A stretch of DNA of 32,107 nucleotides from assembly GCA_003130875.1 (NCBI GenBank), contig QEXY01000169.1, positions 1 through 32,107 on the forward strand, in the 5' to 3' direction. Both the position numbers and the translations under genes were made by a program. This document shows, piece after piece, positions 9,141-16,877 of this stretch. The DNA comes from Ardenticatenia bacterium (GTDB lineage Bacteria > Chloroflexota > Anaerolineae > 4572-78 > NAK82). The notes below the pieces were generated by a model. It did not search any database, was not told the DNA's origin, and was given only the letters and a program-made list of their open reading frames with translations. Positions within the stretch are counted from its first letter, which is position 1; every line of letters starts with the position of its first letter.

Positions 9141-9229
9141 AGGGTGTTGAAAAAGTCCCTTGACCGCTCAGGTTTTCATAGGAAAATGGGCCAATAAAGC
9201 GTGTAACTAAAGAGTTTTTCAACACTCTC
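9141..9229. mobile_element. MITE-like non-autonomous element, about 89 bp
   Basis: The ends are imperfect inverted repeats: 9140-9157 (GAGGGTGTTGAAAAAGTC) and the complement of 9212-9229 (GAGAGTGTTGAAAAACTC) agree at 16 of 18 positions. An exact 8-bp direct repeat flanks both sides. The interior of about 54 bp has no coding capacity and is AT-richer than its surroundings. Ends of the form GTGTTGAAAAA are common in bacterial insertion sequences, but I cannot name the parent family. In RNA the two ends would fold into a long hairpin in the leader of the downstream XRE gene. Confidence 0.65.
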
Positions 9230-9237
9230 GCATAATG
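9230..9237 (+). repeat. Right target-site duplication of the MITE-like element
   Basis: GCATAATG is identical to 9133-9140 and abuts the right inverted repeat. Confidence 0.65.
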
Positions 9238-9290
9238 GCGTCTCCTGATCGAAAGTCGTCGGACGGCGGCAGGCAGGGCGAGGAGGTTTT

Positions 9291-9971
9291 ATGCAAAGTT
9301 TGCGGCAAGAAGGGGCAACGCTCCGCAGGAAGATGGTGGGCGTGCTGCTGCAGCACGCCCGCCGGCGCGCCAACCGAACCATCGAGGAGGTAGCCGAGGT
9401 TCTGGGTGTGGCGCCCGAGGTGATCTCTGATTTCGAGTGGGGGCGGCGGGACATCTCGCTGGTCGAGCTGGAAATCCTCGCGCACTTATATCGCGTGCCG
9501 GTGGCATATTTCTGGAGCGAGGAGATCGCTGACGCGCGCTCGGATGGCAAATTCCCAGTCGCGGCGATTATGGGACTGCGGAGGCGCATTCTCGCTGTGC
9601 TTTTGCAGCAAGCACGCATAGAGGCCGGCCGTTCGCGCGAGGAGCTGGCCCAGCTGCTGGACTGTCCGCCCACGCGCATCGCGGCATACGAGACAGCGGA
9701 ACGGGACATCCCATTGGTCGAGCTGGAAACCATAGCACAATTCTTGGGCGTGCCAATGTCTTATTTCTTCGATCAGGGCATCCAGCCTGCCGGTGAGTCG
9801 CTGCCCGATATGGAGGAGTTGCGCCAATTGGCGGAATTGCCCGCCGACGTGCGCCACTTCATCATCAAACCGGGCAATATCCTTTACTTGCGCATCGCAA
9901 TGCAGCTCAGCGCGTTGCCGGCCAGCACACTGCGTCGCCTGGGTGAGGGCCTGCTGGACATCACATACTGA
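9291..9971 (+). CDS. Tandem XRE-family helix-turn-helix regulator
   Basis: The 226-residue protein contains two XRE/Cro-type HTH domains, at about residues 15-75 and 98-160. Both follow the same pattern: LLQxARxxAxRxxEEVAxxL, then a recognition helix, then an E..xRDIxLVELExxAxxLxVPxxYFW/F. The two halves clearly arose by internal duplication. The last 65 residues (EELRQLAELPADVRHFIIKPG...LSALPASTLRRLGEGLLDITY) form a helical tail without an enzyme motif. An AGGAGG at 9281-9286 gives an excellent ribosome site 4 nt before the ATG. Such a protein could bind DNA as a pseudo-dimer within one chain. It leads a cluster with a TPR and a STAS protein. Target genes are unknown; autoregulation is possible but no clear operator was seen. 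Confidence 0.85.
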   Translation: MQSLRQEGATLRRKMVGVLLQHARRRANRTIEEVAEVLGVAPEVISDFEWGRRDISLVELEILAHLYRVPVAYFWSEEIADARSDGKFPVAAIMGLRRRILAVLLQQARIEAGRSREELAQLLDCPPTRIAAYETAERDIPLVELETIAQFLGVPMSYFFDQGIQPAGESLPDMEELRQLAELPADVRHFIIKPGNILYLRIAMQLSALPASTLRRLGEGLLDITY

Positions 9972-9980
9972 GAGGGTATC

Positions 9981-10520
9981 ATGGACGATTGGAAAAAGCT
10001 CCACGTAGAAGGCATCCAGCATTATCGCGCCAAACGCTATGCCGTCGCCGTTCAAAGCTTCGAAGCAGCGTGCAGAGCCGCCGAACAGGCCGGCGAACGC
10101 CACCATCTGGCCGAGGTGCTCAACGATCTGGGCGTGGCATGGCGTGAGCTAGGCGAATGGGATGCCGCGCAGCGGGCACTGGAAGCGGCCTATACCCTGT
10201 TCGGCGAGTTGCAAGACACGCGCGGACAGGCGCAAGCGTTAGGCAACTTGGCCAGCGTACACGAAGGACGTGGCGATTACGCTGCGGCGGCTGAGGCCTA
10301 TCGCGAGTCGGCGCAGATGTTCGAAGCACTGGGTGAGAGCGAGCTGGCGATGTACACCCGGCAGGCATTGAGCCGCCTGCATCTCGAACACAAGCAATGG
10401 CTGACTGCCATCGCCGCCTATGAGGAGGGCATTGAGGCGATGCCAGACCGCTCGCTCAAGAAGAAAGTGTTACAGCAACTCATGCAATTACCAGGACGCT
10501 GGTTGCTCGGCGGCAGGTGA
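9981..10520 (+). CDS. TPR-repeat protein
   Basis: This 179-residue soluble protein is built of tetratricopeptide-like helical pairs: HVEGIQHYRAKRYAVAVQSF, AEVLNDLGVAWRELGEWDAA, AQALGNLASVHEGRGDYAAA and ALSRLHLEHKQWLTAIAAYE. About four repeats span residues 8-160, followed by a short basic tail. There is no signal peptide or membrane segment, so it should be cytoplasmic. It starts 9 nt after the XRE gene behind AGAGGG, indicating one transcript. TPR proteins bind partner proteins; a natural guess is that it links the XRE regulator to the STAS protein, but nothing in the sequence proves this. Confidence 0.8.
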   Translation: MDDWKKLHVEGIQHYRAKRYAVAVQSFEAACRAAEQAGERHHLAEVLNDLGVAWRELGEWDAAQRALEAAYTLFGELQDTRGQAQALGNLASVHEGRGDYAAAAEAYRESAQMFEALGESELAMYTRQALSRLHLEHKQWLTAIAAYEEGIEAMPDRSLKKKVLQQLMQLPGRWLLGGR

Positions 10521-10549
10521 GCACCACTTCCGTCGGTATGGGACAAAAT

Positions 10550-10570
10550 ATGGGTTTGGCATCCCATTTT
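10550..10570 (+). terminator. Weak hairpin between the TPR and STAS genes (possible attenuator)
   Basis: ATGGG (10550-10554) pairs with CCCAT (10563-10567) around an 8-nt loop and is followed by TTTT. An alternative stem uses ATGGGA at 10538-10543 with TCCCAT at 10562-10567. The two stems are mutually exclusive. The stem is short, so read-through into the STAS gene is expected. Confidence 0.3.
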
Positions 10571-10597
10571 CGGGTCAGGTGAGGAGAGAGGCAAACC

Positions 10598-10939
10598 GTG
10601 CAAATCACACAACATGCGGTGGATGAACAGACAATGGTGATTGCTCTGGATGGCATCCTCAACGCCACGACGGCCGATCAGTTGAAGCAGACATTCCACC
10701 AGGTTGCCGAAGCGGGCACGCGCACGGTCGTGCTCGATATGAGCAAGGTGCATTTCATCGACAGTGCCGGACTGGCGGCGTTGATCGCCGGCAGCAAGAT
10801 GTTGGGAGGCGGCAACCAATGTCTGCAGATAGCTGGCTTGCAGCCCCAAGCACAGATGCTGTTCAAGCTCACCATGTTCGATAAGGTGTTTGGGGTACAT
10901 GCCGATGTAGCGAGCGCGCTGAAAGCGTGCCGGCGTTGA
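10598..10939 (+). CDS. STAS-domain anti-sigma factor antagonist
   Basis: This 113-residue single-domain protein resembles SpoIIAA/RsbV. It has the strand order of the STAS fold and the key loop VHFIDSAGLAALIAG, in which Ser56 is the residue that partner kinases phosphorylate. In that family the unphosphorylated protein captures an anti-sigma kinase and frees the sigma factor. The start is GTG at 10598 with GAGGAGAG about 10 nt upstream. It is the third gene of the XRE-TPR-STAS cluster. No RsbW-type kinase, PP2C phosphatase or sigma factor is in the window, so the partner must be encoded elsewhere. Confidence 0.9.
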   Translation: MQITQHAVDEQTMVIALDGILNATTADQLKQTFHQVAEAGTRTVVLDMSKVHFIDSAGLAALIAGSKMLGGGNQCLQIAGLQPQAQMLFKLTMFDKVFGVHADVASALKACRR

Positions 10940-10963
10940 GCGCGGTGTGAAACCATCCGCGTA

Positions 10964-10997
10964 TCCCTCTTCCGAGCCTGTGAGGTCGGAAGAGGGA
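10964..10997 (+). terminator. Perfect 12-bp stem-loop after the STAS gene
   Basis: TCCCTCTTCCGA at 10964-10975 is complementary to TCGGAAGAGGGA at 10986-10997, with a 10-nt loop. No U-run follows, so it may act with the next hairpin or protect the 3' end rather than terminate alone. Confidence 0.6.
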
Positions 10998-11015
10998 ACA
11001 ACCTCTTATGAAAAT

Positions 11016-11057
11016 GCAGGGCAGGCCCCCGGATGAGACCGGGAAGGCCTGCCCTGC
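11016..11057 (-). terminator. Large hairpin terminator of ppdK (may serve both strands)
   Basis: GCAGGGCAGGCC (11016-11027) pairs with GGCCTGCCCTGC (11046-11057); an inner CCCGG/CCGGG pair extends the stem. Read on the minus strand it lies 24 nt after the ppdK stop and is followed by ATTTTCAT, a short U-rich tract. It separates the convergent STAS and ppdK genes. Confidence 0.7.
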
Positions 11058-11081
11058 GGCATCAGGAGGAGGAACGATGGA

Positions 11082-13787
11082 CTACTGCCGCTTGTCCTTG
11101 TGCTTGATCGCGGCGTGGGCCGCGGCCAGGCGTGCTACCGGTACGCGGAAGGGAGAGCAGCTCACATAGTTCTGGTTGATCAGATGGCAAAACTCGATGG
11201 ACTCCGGGTCGCCACCGTGTTCGCCGCAGATACCCACCTCCAGGTCGGGGCGCGTGGCGCGGCCTTTCTCCACGGCCATACGCATCAGCTCACCCACACC
11301 CGCACGGTCGATCGTCTGGAAGGGGTTCTTGGGCAGGATGCCCATCTCGACGTATTGCAGCAAGAAGCGCGCCTCGGCGTCATCGCGGGAGTAGCCAAAG
11401 GTCATCTGGGTCAGGTCGTTGGTGCCGAAGGAGAAGAACTGCGCCACGGTGGCGATCTCATCCGCCGTGATCGCCGCACGCGGTACCTCGATCATCGTGC
11501 CAAACTTGTACTCGACGGTGATGCCCTTCTCCTTCATCACCTCCTGGGCAATGGCCTCCAGTTGCGGCTGGATCACCTTGAGCTCATTGACGTGACCCGC
11601 CAACGGGATCATCACTTCCGGCTTGACCACGACGCCCTGCTTAGCCATATTGCACGCCGCCTCGAAGATGGCACGCACCTGCATCTTGACGATGCCGGGC
11701 ATGATGATGCTCAGGCGGATGCCGCGTAGGCCCATCATAGGGTTGCTCTCGTGCATGCTCTCGATCGCTGCCAGCAGCGCCTCCTTCTCGGCCAGGCCTT
11801 CGGTGACGCCCTTGACGCGCATCTCGATGACTTCCTCCAGGATCTGGCGCTCATTGGGCATGAACTCGTGCAGCGGCGGGTCGATCAGGCGGATGATCAC
11901 GGGCAGCCCGTCCATCGCTTTGAAGATGCCCTCGAAGTCGCTGCGCTGGAAGGGCAGGAGCTCGTCCAATGCCTTCTGGCGCTCCTCCTCGGTCTTCGCC
12001 AGGATCATACGTTGTACGATGGGCAGCCGCTCGGGCTCGAAGAACATGTGCTCAGTGCGGCACAGCCCGATGCCTTGAGCGCCATAGGCACGCGCGCGCA
12101 GGGCATCCTTGGGATAGTCGGCGTTGGCCCAAACCTGCAGCTTGCGAAACTCGTCCGCCCAGGAGAGCAGGGTCAACAGCTCGGTCTGCTCCTCGAAGCG
12201 CGGGGTGACTGTGGGGATCTCGCCCAAGAAGGCCTCACCGGTGGCGCCGTCGATGGAGATGAACTCGCCTTCTTTTACCACAACGCCGTTGACGCTCATC
12301 TGACGCCGCTCCAGATCGATCACCAAATCGCTGGCGCCAACCACACAGGGCTTGCCGAACTGGCGTGCCACCACAGCGGCATGGCTGGTCGCGCCACCCT
12401 CACTGGTCAGGATACCTCGGGCGGCGATCATGCCATGGACATCGTCCGGCTTGGTGAACGGGCGTACCATGATCACCGGCTTGCCCGCCTTGCCCCACTG
12501 CTCAGCCAGGTCAGCATCAAAAGCCACCATACCCACGGCAGCACCGGGTGACGCATTCACACCCTTGGCGAGCAGTTTTCCATCGCGTACGGCCTGTTTT
12601 TTTGCCTCGGGGTCGAACTGAGGATGCATCAGCGTGTCCACGTCCGAGGGTTTGACGCGCATCACGGCCTGTTCCTTGGTGATGAGCCCTTCGTTGGCCA
12701 TATCCACCGCGATCTTGACCGCCGCTTTAGCGGTACGCTTGCCATCGCGCGTCTGCAGCATCCACAGCTTGCCCCGCTCAATGGTGAACTCGACATCCTG
12801 CATGTCCTTATAGTGTCGCTCCAGCTTGGCGCAGATGTCGAGGAACTGGCGATACGTTTCGGGCATCTCCTTCTCCAACTCGGAGATGGGCTTGGTGTTG
12901 CGAATGCCCGCCACCACGTCCTCACCCTGGGCGTTGAGCAGGTAATCGCCGTAAAGTTGCTTCTCGCCGGTGGAAGGATTGCGGGTGAAAGCCACGCCGG
13001 TGCCCGAATCCCATCCCATATTGCCGAAGACCATCGTCACAATGTTCACTGCGGTGCCCAGGTTGTGGGGGATACCAGTGGCATTGCGATAGTCCACGGC
13101 ACGCTTGCCATTCCAGCTCTTGAACACCGCTTCGGTGGCTAGGCGCAGCTGTTCATAGGGATCCTGCGGGAAGTCGCGCCCGATCTCCCGCTTGACGATC
13201 TGCTTGAAGGTCTCGGTCAGCTCCTTCCAATCCTGGGCGGTCAGATCGGTGTCCGACTTGACGCCGCGCTTGCGCTTGAGCTCATCGAGCGCCTCCTCAA
13301 AGGGCTCATCGGGGATGCCGAGCACCACGCTGCCGAACATCTGGATCAGGCGACGGTAGGCATCGTAGACGAAGCGCTCATCGCCGGTCAGCTTGACCAT
13401 GCCGGCCGCCGTCTCGTCATTCATGCCGATGTTGAGCACAGTGTCCATCATGCCGGGCATAGAAAATTTAGCGCCCGAGCGGCAGGAGACCAGCAGCGGA
13501 TTGTTGGGGTCACCGAATTTCTTGCCGGTCTTCTCCTCGAGCGCCTTCATAGCGGCCAGTTCCTGTTCCCACATCCCCTCAGGGAACTTCTCGCCGGCCG
13601 CGAGGTAGGCGTTACACGCCTCGGTGGTGACGGTGAAGCCAGGGGGCACTGGCACTCCGATGCGCCACATCTCGGCCAGGTTAGCACCCTTGCCACCCAA
13701 GAGAGCTTTCACCTTATCCCAATCGCCGCCGGCGATCCGCTCCACCTCGTCGACGTCTTCATATAGATAAACCCACTTTTTTGTCAT
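11082..13787 (-). CDS. ppdK: Pyruvate, phosphate dikinase
   Basis: PPDK interconverts pyruvate + ATP + Pi and phosphoenolpyruvate + AMP + PPi in the cytoplasm. The 901-residue product carries all three parts: the N-terminal ATP-grasp region with GGKGANLAEM and CRSGAKFSMPGMMDTVLN, the central phosphohistidine domain with GGATSHAAVVAR (His469; Thr467 is where PPDK regulatory proteins act in relatives), and the C-terminal PEP/pyruvate barrel with GLCRTEHMF, FGTNDLTQMTFGYSRDD and NYVSCSPFRVP, which has the catalytic Cys. Length fits the family. The open frame extends to 13886, but ATG 13787 has AAGGAGG 9 nt upstream and begins with the family's MTKKWVY. It is monocistronic, with its own promoter and terminator. 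Together with malic enzyme in this window it can feed PEP from malate. Confidence 0.97.
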   Translation of the reverse strand: MTKKWVYLYEDVDEVERIAGGDWDKVKALLGGKGANLAEMWRIGVPVPPGFTVTTEACNAYLAAGEKFPEGMWEQELAAMKALEEKTGKKFGDPNNPLLVSCRSGAKFSMPGMMDTVLNIGMNDETAAGMVKLTGDERFVYDAYRRLIQMFGSVVLGIPDEPFEEALDELKRKRGVKSDTDLTAQDWKELTETFKQIVKREIGRDFPQDPYEQLRLATEAVFKSWNGKRAVDYRNATGIPHNLGTAVNIVTMVFGNMGWDSGTGVAFTRNPSTGEKQLYGDYLLNAQGEDVVAGIRNTKPISELEKEMPETYRQFLDICAKLERHYKDMQDVEFTIERGKLWMLQTRDGKRTAKAAVKIAVDMANEGLITKEQAVMRVKPSDVDTLMHPQFDPEAKKQAVRDGKLLAKGVNASPGAAVGMVAFDADLAEQWGKAGKPVIMVRPFTKPDDVHGMIAARGILTSEGGATSHAAVVARQFGKPCVVGASDLVIDLERRQMSVNGVVVKEGEFISIDGATGEAFLGEIPTVTPRFEEQTELLTLLSWADEFRKLQVWANADYPKDALRARAYGAQGIGLCRTEHMFFEPERLPIVQRMILAKTEEERQKALDELLPFQRSDFEGIFKAMDGLPVIIRLIDPPLHEFMPNERQILEEVIEMRVKGVTEGLAEKEALLAAIESMHESNPMMGLRGIRLSIIMPGIVKMQVRAIFEAACNMAKQGVVVKPEVMIPLAGHVNELKVIQPQLEAIAQEVMKEKGITVEYKFGTMIEVPRAAITADEIATVAQFFSFGTNDLTQMTFGYSRDDAEARFLLQYVEMGILPKNPFQTIDRAGVGELMRMAVEKGRATRPDLEVGICGEHGGDPESIEFCHLINQNYVSCSPFRVPVARLAAAHAAIKHKDKRQ

Positions 13788-13835
13788 TGAAAACTGCCTC
13801 CTTCCGGGAAGAGTTCGAATTACAGCCTTTACACA

Positions 13836-13878
13836 CAACACACCCCCTAAACGGCCCACAACGGCGTAGGGGGTGTTG
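13836..13878 (-). promoter_or_regulatory. Hairpin at the 5' end of the ppdK leader
   Basis: CCCCCTA (13843-13849) pairs with TAGGGGG (13867-13873); the stem extends through CAACA (13836-13840) and TGTTG (13874-13878) across a 2-nt bulge. It starts within about 10 nt of the predicted ppdK transcript start and no U-run follows, so it is a leader structure rather than a terminator. Confidence 0.5.
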
Positions 13879-13892
13879 AGAATCAAGTTGCT

Positions 13893-13920
13893 ATTATACC
13901 TCAGATGTCCGTGGATGCAA
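13893..13920 (-). promoter_or_regulatory. Promoter of ppdK
   Basis: On the minus strand TTGCAT (13920-13915) and a perfect TATAAT (13898-13893) are separated by 16 bp. Transcription would start near 13886 and leave a leader of about 100 nt. Confidence 0.7.
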
Positions 13921-13952
13921 AAATTCTCGCCCTCACCGTTGGCATAACAAAA

Positions 13953-13983
13953 AAGAGGCAGCTGGGTTCAGCAGCTGCCTCTT
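13953..13983 (-). terminator. Terminator of the radical SAM gene
   Basis: AAGAGGCAGCTG (13953-13964) and CAGCTGCCTCTT (13972-13983) form a perfect 12-bp stem with a 7-nt loop. On the minus strand it is followed by TTTTGTTATG. It lies 17 nt after the stop codon, a classic intrinsic terminator. Confidence 0.9.
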
Positions 13984-14000
13984 GAGACCGATTCCTCGCC

Positions 14001-15500
14001 TTACTTCTTTTCCTGGATGGGGCCGCTGGGCCCGCTCTTGAGATAGACCTCTTGCCAGATAGGATCGAAGAGCTTGTAGAGCTCCTCATCATAGGCCAGC
14101 ATGCCCTCGTAGTATTGCCCATCCAGCAAGGCTTCAGCCGCGTTCTCGTCCTCCGGCTCCGGCTTATACGTGTCGATCAACCGCCGCCCCACGTCATAAT
14201 GGTCGCGAATCGAACACGGCACCAACCAGTTGCCATGCTCTTCCGGCTTGCGCTTGGACAAGCCATATTCGGCCTGCCATTCGCGGATGGCGCGGAAGTA
14301 GGGTACATCATAGATGTCGTCCAGCGTGCCGCCGTTCTGGTAGATCTCTTTGATGTTGCCCGCCGAGTAAGGCACGAAGACGCACGGCATCATCTTGCCA
14401 TTCCAGTCAATGTACATGTAGCCGCTGGAGCGCGCACCGGCGATGCATCCATCCGAGGCGGTGCCGCAGTTCCAGAAGTCCGCGATCATGATCTGCTTCT
14501 CGCGCACGATCTCCCAGGTGCGCTTCCACATCCAGACGCGCTGCTCCGGCCGCGGCAGCAGATCCAGGGTATAGCTGCGACCGATGGGCATGTACTGGAA
14601 GAGCCAGGCATAAATCACCTGCTGTTCGTTGAAGAAGAAGTCGATGAATTCATCGGAGAGGATCTCCTCGGCGTTGTGGCAGGTGGCGGTGAGGGAAATG
14701 CCATACGGCACGCCTACCTTGCGCAGGTTCTCCATTGCTTTCAGGATGCGCTTGAAGGTACCTTTGCCACGGCGCTCGTCGGTGCGCTCCTCAAACCCCT
14801 CGACGGAGATGTTGGGGATCAGGTTGCCCGCCTCGGCCATACGCTCGGCCATGCGCTCGTCGATCAGCGTGCCGTTGGTGTACATCTGGAAGAAGCAGTT
14901 GTTGTGACGCTTGACGAAGTCGATCAGGTCGTAGCCGTTGGAGCGGTAGGCGAGCGGCTCACCACCTGAAATGGTGATGAAGCGCAGGCCCCACTGTCGC
15001 TTGGCATCGTCCACCACCCGATTGAAGGTCTCCCAGTCGAGCGTCTCGGCATTGCCGGGCGAGCAGGCGGCATAACACCCGATGCACTTCAGATTGCACA
15101 CTTTGGTAGGGCTGATCACCATCGTCACCGGCGGGTTGGTGCCGTGCTTCTTGATGAATTCCTCGGTGGCCACGCGGGCCGAATCGTCTGCATCCAGCAC
15201 TGTATTCTTCAGGAATACCTCGAGCAGCCGGTGCAAGACATGCCGGGAGATCTGCTTGCGGGCAAGAGCACGTTCCGCCGAGCGAATGAGTGCCCGCGCC
15301 AGGTCGATTTTGTCCTGTGTCACCTGACGCGGCCGTGCCGGATCCGCCAAGGCCTCGATCTGGGAGAGCAGACGCTTCTCCAGCTCACGCATGATGATCG
15401 GCCGCAATGTGTCGCTGAGGAGTGCTTGTTCAGCAATAGATGACGTAAAATCAAAGCCTGCTTGTGTCAAACGTTGCATCAAAACCTTCCGCGAGAACAT
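14001..15500 (-). CDS. Radical SAM protein with SPASM-like C-terminal cysteines
   Basis: The 499-residue protein has a helical N-terminal extension (about residues 1-120) with no membrane segment. The radical SAM core follows: the 4Fe-4S motif C135-xxx-C139-xx-C142, then ITISGGEPL (the SAM-binding GGE) and MYTNGTLID. C-terminal to the core, Cys345, Cys352, Cys373 and Cys429 (NCGTASDGC, MMPCVF, VPCSIRDHY) are arranged like a SPASM/twitch domain that would hold an auxiliary cluster. Such enzymes often modify peptides or cofactors, but no precursor peptide, transporter or cofactor gene adjoins it. It is transcribed alone: strong SD (AAGGAGGTG, 5 nt before the ATG) and its own terminator. The substrate is unknown. 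Confidence 0.85.
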   Translation of the reverse strand: MFSRKVLMQRLTQAGFDFTSSIAEQALLSDTLRPIIMRELEKRLLSQIEALADPARPRQVTQDKIDLARALIRSAERALARKQISRHVLHRLLEVFLKNTVLDADDSARVATEEFIKKHGTNPPVTMVISPTKVCNLKCIGCYAACSPGNAETLDWETFNRVVDDAKRQWGLRFITISGGEPLAYRSNGYDLIDFVKRHNNCFFQMYTNGTLIDERMAERMAEAGNLIPNISVEGFEERTDERRGKGTFKRILKAMENLRKVGVPYGISLTATCHNAEEILSDEFIDFFFNEQQVIYAWLFQYMPIGRSYTLDLLPRPEQRVWMWKRTWEIVREKQIMIADFWNCGTASDGCIAGARSSGYMYIDWNGKMMPCVFVPYSAGNIKEIYQNGGTLDDIYDVPYFRAIREWQAEYGLSKRKPEEHGNWLVPCSIRDHYDVGRRLIDTYKPEPEDENAAEALLDGQYYEGMLAYDEELYKLFDPIWQEVYLKSGPSGPIQEKK

Positions 15501-15544
15501 CTAACCACCTCCTTGGAATTGTGAAGCTGCACTGCCAGCTTGAG

Positions 15545-15571
15545 AATATAGACTGCCCGAAACACTCCCAA
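15545..15571 (-). promoter_or_regulatory. Possible promoter of the radical SAM gene
   Basis: On the minus strand TATATT (15550-15545) has TTGGGA (15571-15566) only 15 bp upstream. The leader would be about 40 nt. The rest of the 15501-15771 gap shows no coding or clear structure. Confidence 0.3.
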
Positions 15572-15771
15572 CCTTAAAACTGCAACCATAAGCTTCTGAC
15601 CGCCAATGTATCGATTGGTCAATTCCTGCGCCCGCCTGTCCCTCACCTCCGCATGGCTCGTTCATATGAGAAGAGGTCTTATACCCCCTCACCAATATAA
15701 CACCATAACCGCTTAATCAGCTCACCCGATGCGCATTTTTTGGATTCTTTCCCCTAATTGGAAGGCACGGG

Positions 15772-16806
15772 TTACTGCTCTGCGCCGCTTGGTGGCGCGG
15801 TTGCCTCCGGCGTAGGGGTAGGCGTGGGGGGCTGTGCCAGGAAATCCGCCCGTTTCTTGCCGGCCAAGGTGTTGCCAAAGAATTCGTTGACGCGCACGAA
15901 GTAAGGTGATTCGGAAGAACGCAGCACATAGTAGTAACGCTTCTCTTCGTCTGGCGACTTCGGCTCTTCCTCCAATTTGGCACCGATGGTGAGCATGTAG
16001 CGTTTCTCCTGATCGCCCTCTTTCGCCCTCAGCGTGACCACTGCCTGGGGTTTGGCAATGCCATACTGCTCCTGTTCACTCTTGCCCAACGGCCCCAACA
16101 TGCGCACCGAAGTCACCTGGAGAAGCAGGTCTTGAACGTTGCCTTGTTCCAGCTTTTCGTCCGGCGACAGATCCTTCATCGTCCATTCGCTCTCCGCGTT
16201 GGGGCGCTCGAACTCAAACGTTCCCTGGGCATTCTGCAGCGTGATGCCGAGCGTGGCGGTCTGTGGCACGGTGAAGAACAGCGTCTCCACCCAATTCGAC
16301 TCGGTGGCGCCCACATCCCAGCTGAGCAGCTCACCTGTCAGGTACACCTCCTTCTGATCGCCGGCACGCACGTGGGTGGCGCTGCCCCCGCCAGAAGTGC
16401 CCAGGTACACCGTGCGCGTGCCACCATCCTTCATCTTGACCTCGATCTTGCGGTTGAAGTCATCCGCCGCCACCTGGAGCTGACGATGGCTGCCCTCGGT
16501 CTGGGCGATGAGACGATTGGTGCGGATCCTTTCCAGCTTGGCCAGCAGGTCGGTCACGCGCGAGCTGACCACCGGATAATTGTCACGCTGGGGCAACACC
16601 CAATCCTGCCCTTCTTTCGCCAGCACTACGGTATTGCCATCACGGTCGGTGATAGTCAGGCCGACCACCTCTTCTGTCTTGAAGTCGGCCAAGAGTGGCG
16701 CTGCCTGGCTGCCCGAAACCGCTCCACGCGGCCAGAAGACCACAACGGCGATCACAATCTGCAAAGCGAGAATACCAGCCAGGATCTGATTACGTTGTGT
16801 CCACAT
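15772..16806 (-). CDS. DUF4340 domain protein of the GldA/GldFG-like ABC operon
   Basis: The 344-residue protein has one N-terminal membrane helix (about residues 8-26) and an extracytoplasmic part with repeated beta-strand units (VVGLTITDRDGNTVVLAKEGQDWVL; later TFEFERPNAESEWTM), as in DUF4340 proteins. The C-terminus ends in a low-complexity Pro/Thr stretch. DUF4340 genes regularly follow GldA-GldF-GldG-like ABC genes, and this is the case here (71 nt after the permease-GldG gene). The start ATG at 16806 has GGAGG 6 nt upstream. It probably assembles with the GldG-like domain on the outer face. The substrate of the system is unknown. Confidence 0.8.
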   Translation of the reverse strand: MWTQRNQILAGILALQIVIAVVVFWPRGAVSGSQAAPLLADFKTEEVVGLTITDRDGNTVVLAKEGQDWVLPQRDNYPVVSSRVTDLLAKLERIRTNRLIAQTEGSHRQLQVAADDFNRKIEVKMKDGGTRTVYLGTSGGGSATHVRAGDQKEVYLTGELLSWDVGATESNWVETLFFTVPQTATLGITLQNAQGTFEFERPNAESEWTMKDLSPDEKLEQGNVQDLLLQVTSVRMLGPLGKSEQEQYGIAKPQAVVTLRAKEGDQEKRYMLTIGAKLEEEPKSPDEEKRYYYVLRSSESPYFVRVNEFFGNTLAGKKRADFLAQPPTPTPTPEATAPPSGAEQ

Positions 16807-16877
16807 CGCATTCCTCCATTCCCACGCCTGTCACCTCGGCAACTATCGGATGAACTGCGCCCTCCGACCGGCCGTGG

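Noticed and set aside
13788-13886. N-terminal extension of ppdK
   Set aside because: It covers the transcript leader and its hairpin, and ATG 13787 has an ideal ribosome site and the family N-terminus.
15501-15695. 64-codon minus-strand frame upstream of the radical SAM gene
   Set aside because: It has no recognisable domain, ends directly at the radical SAM start and runs through its SD and leader.
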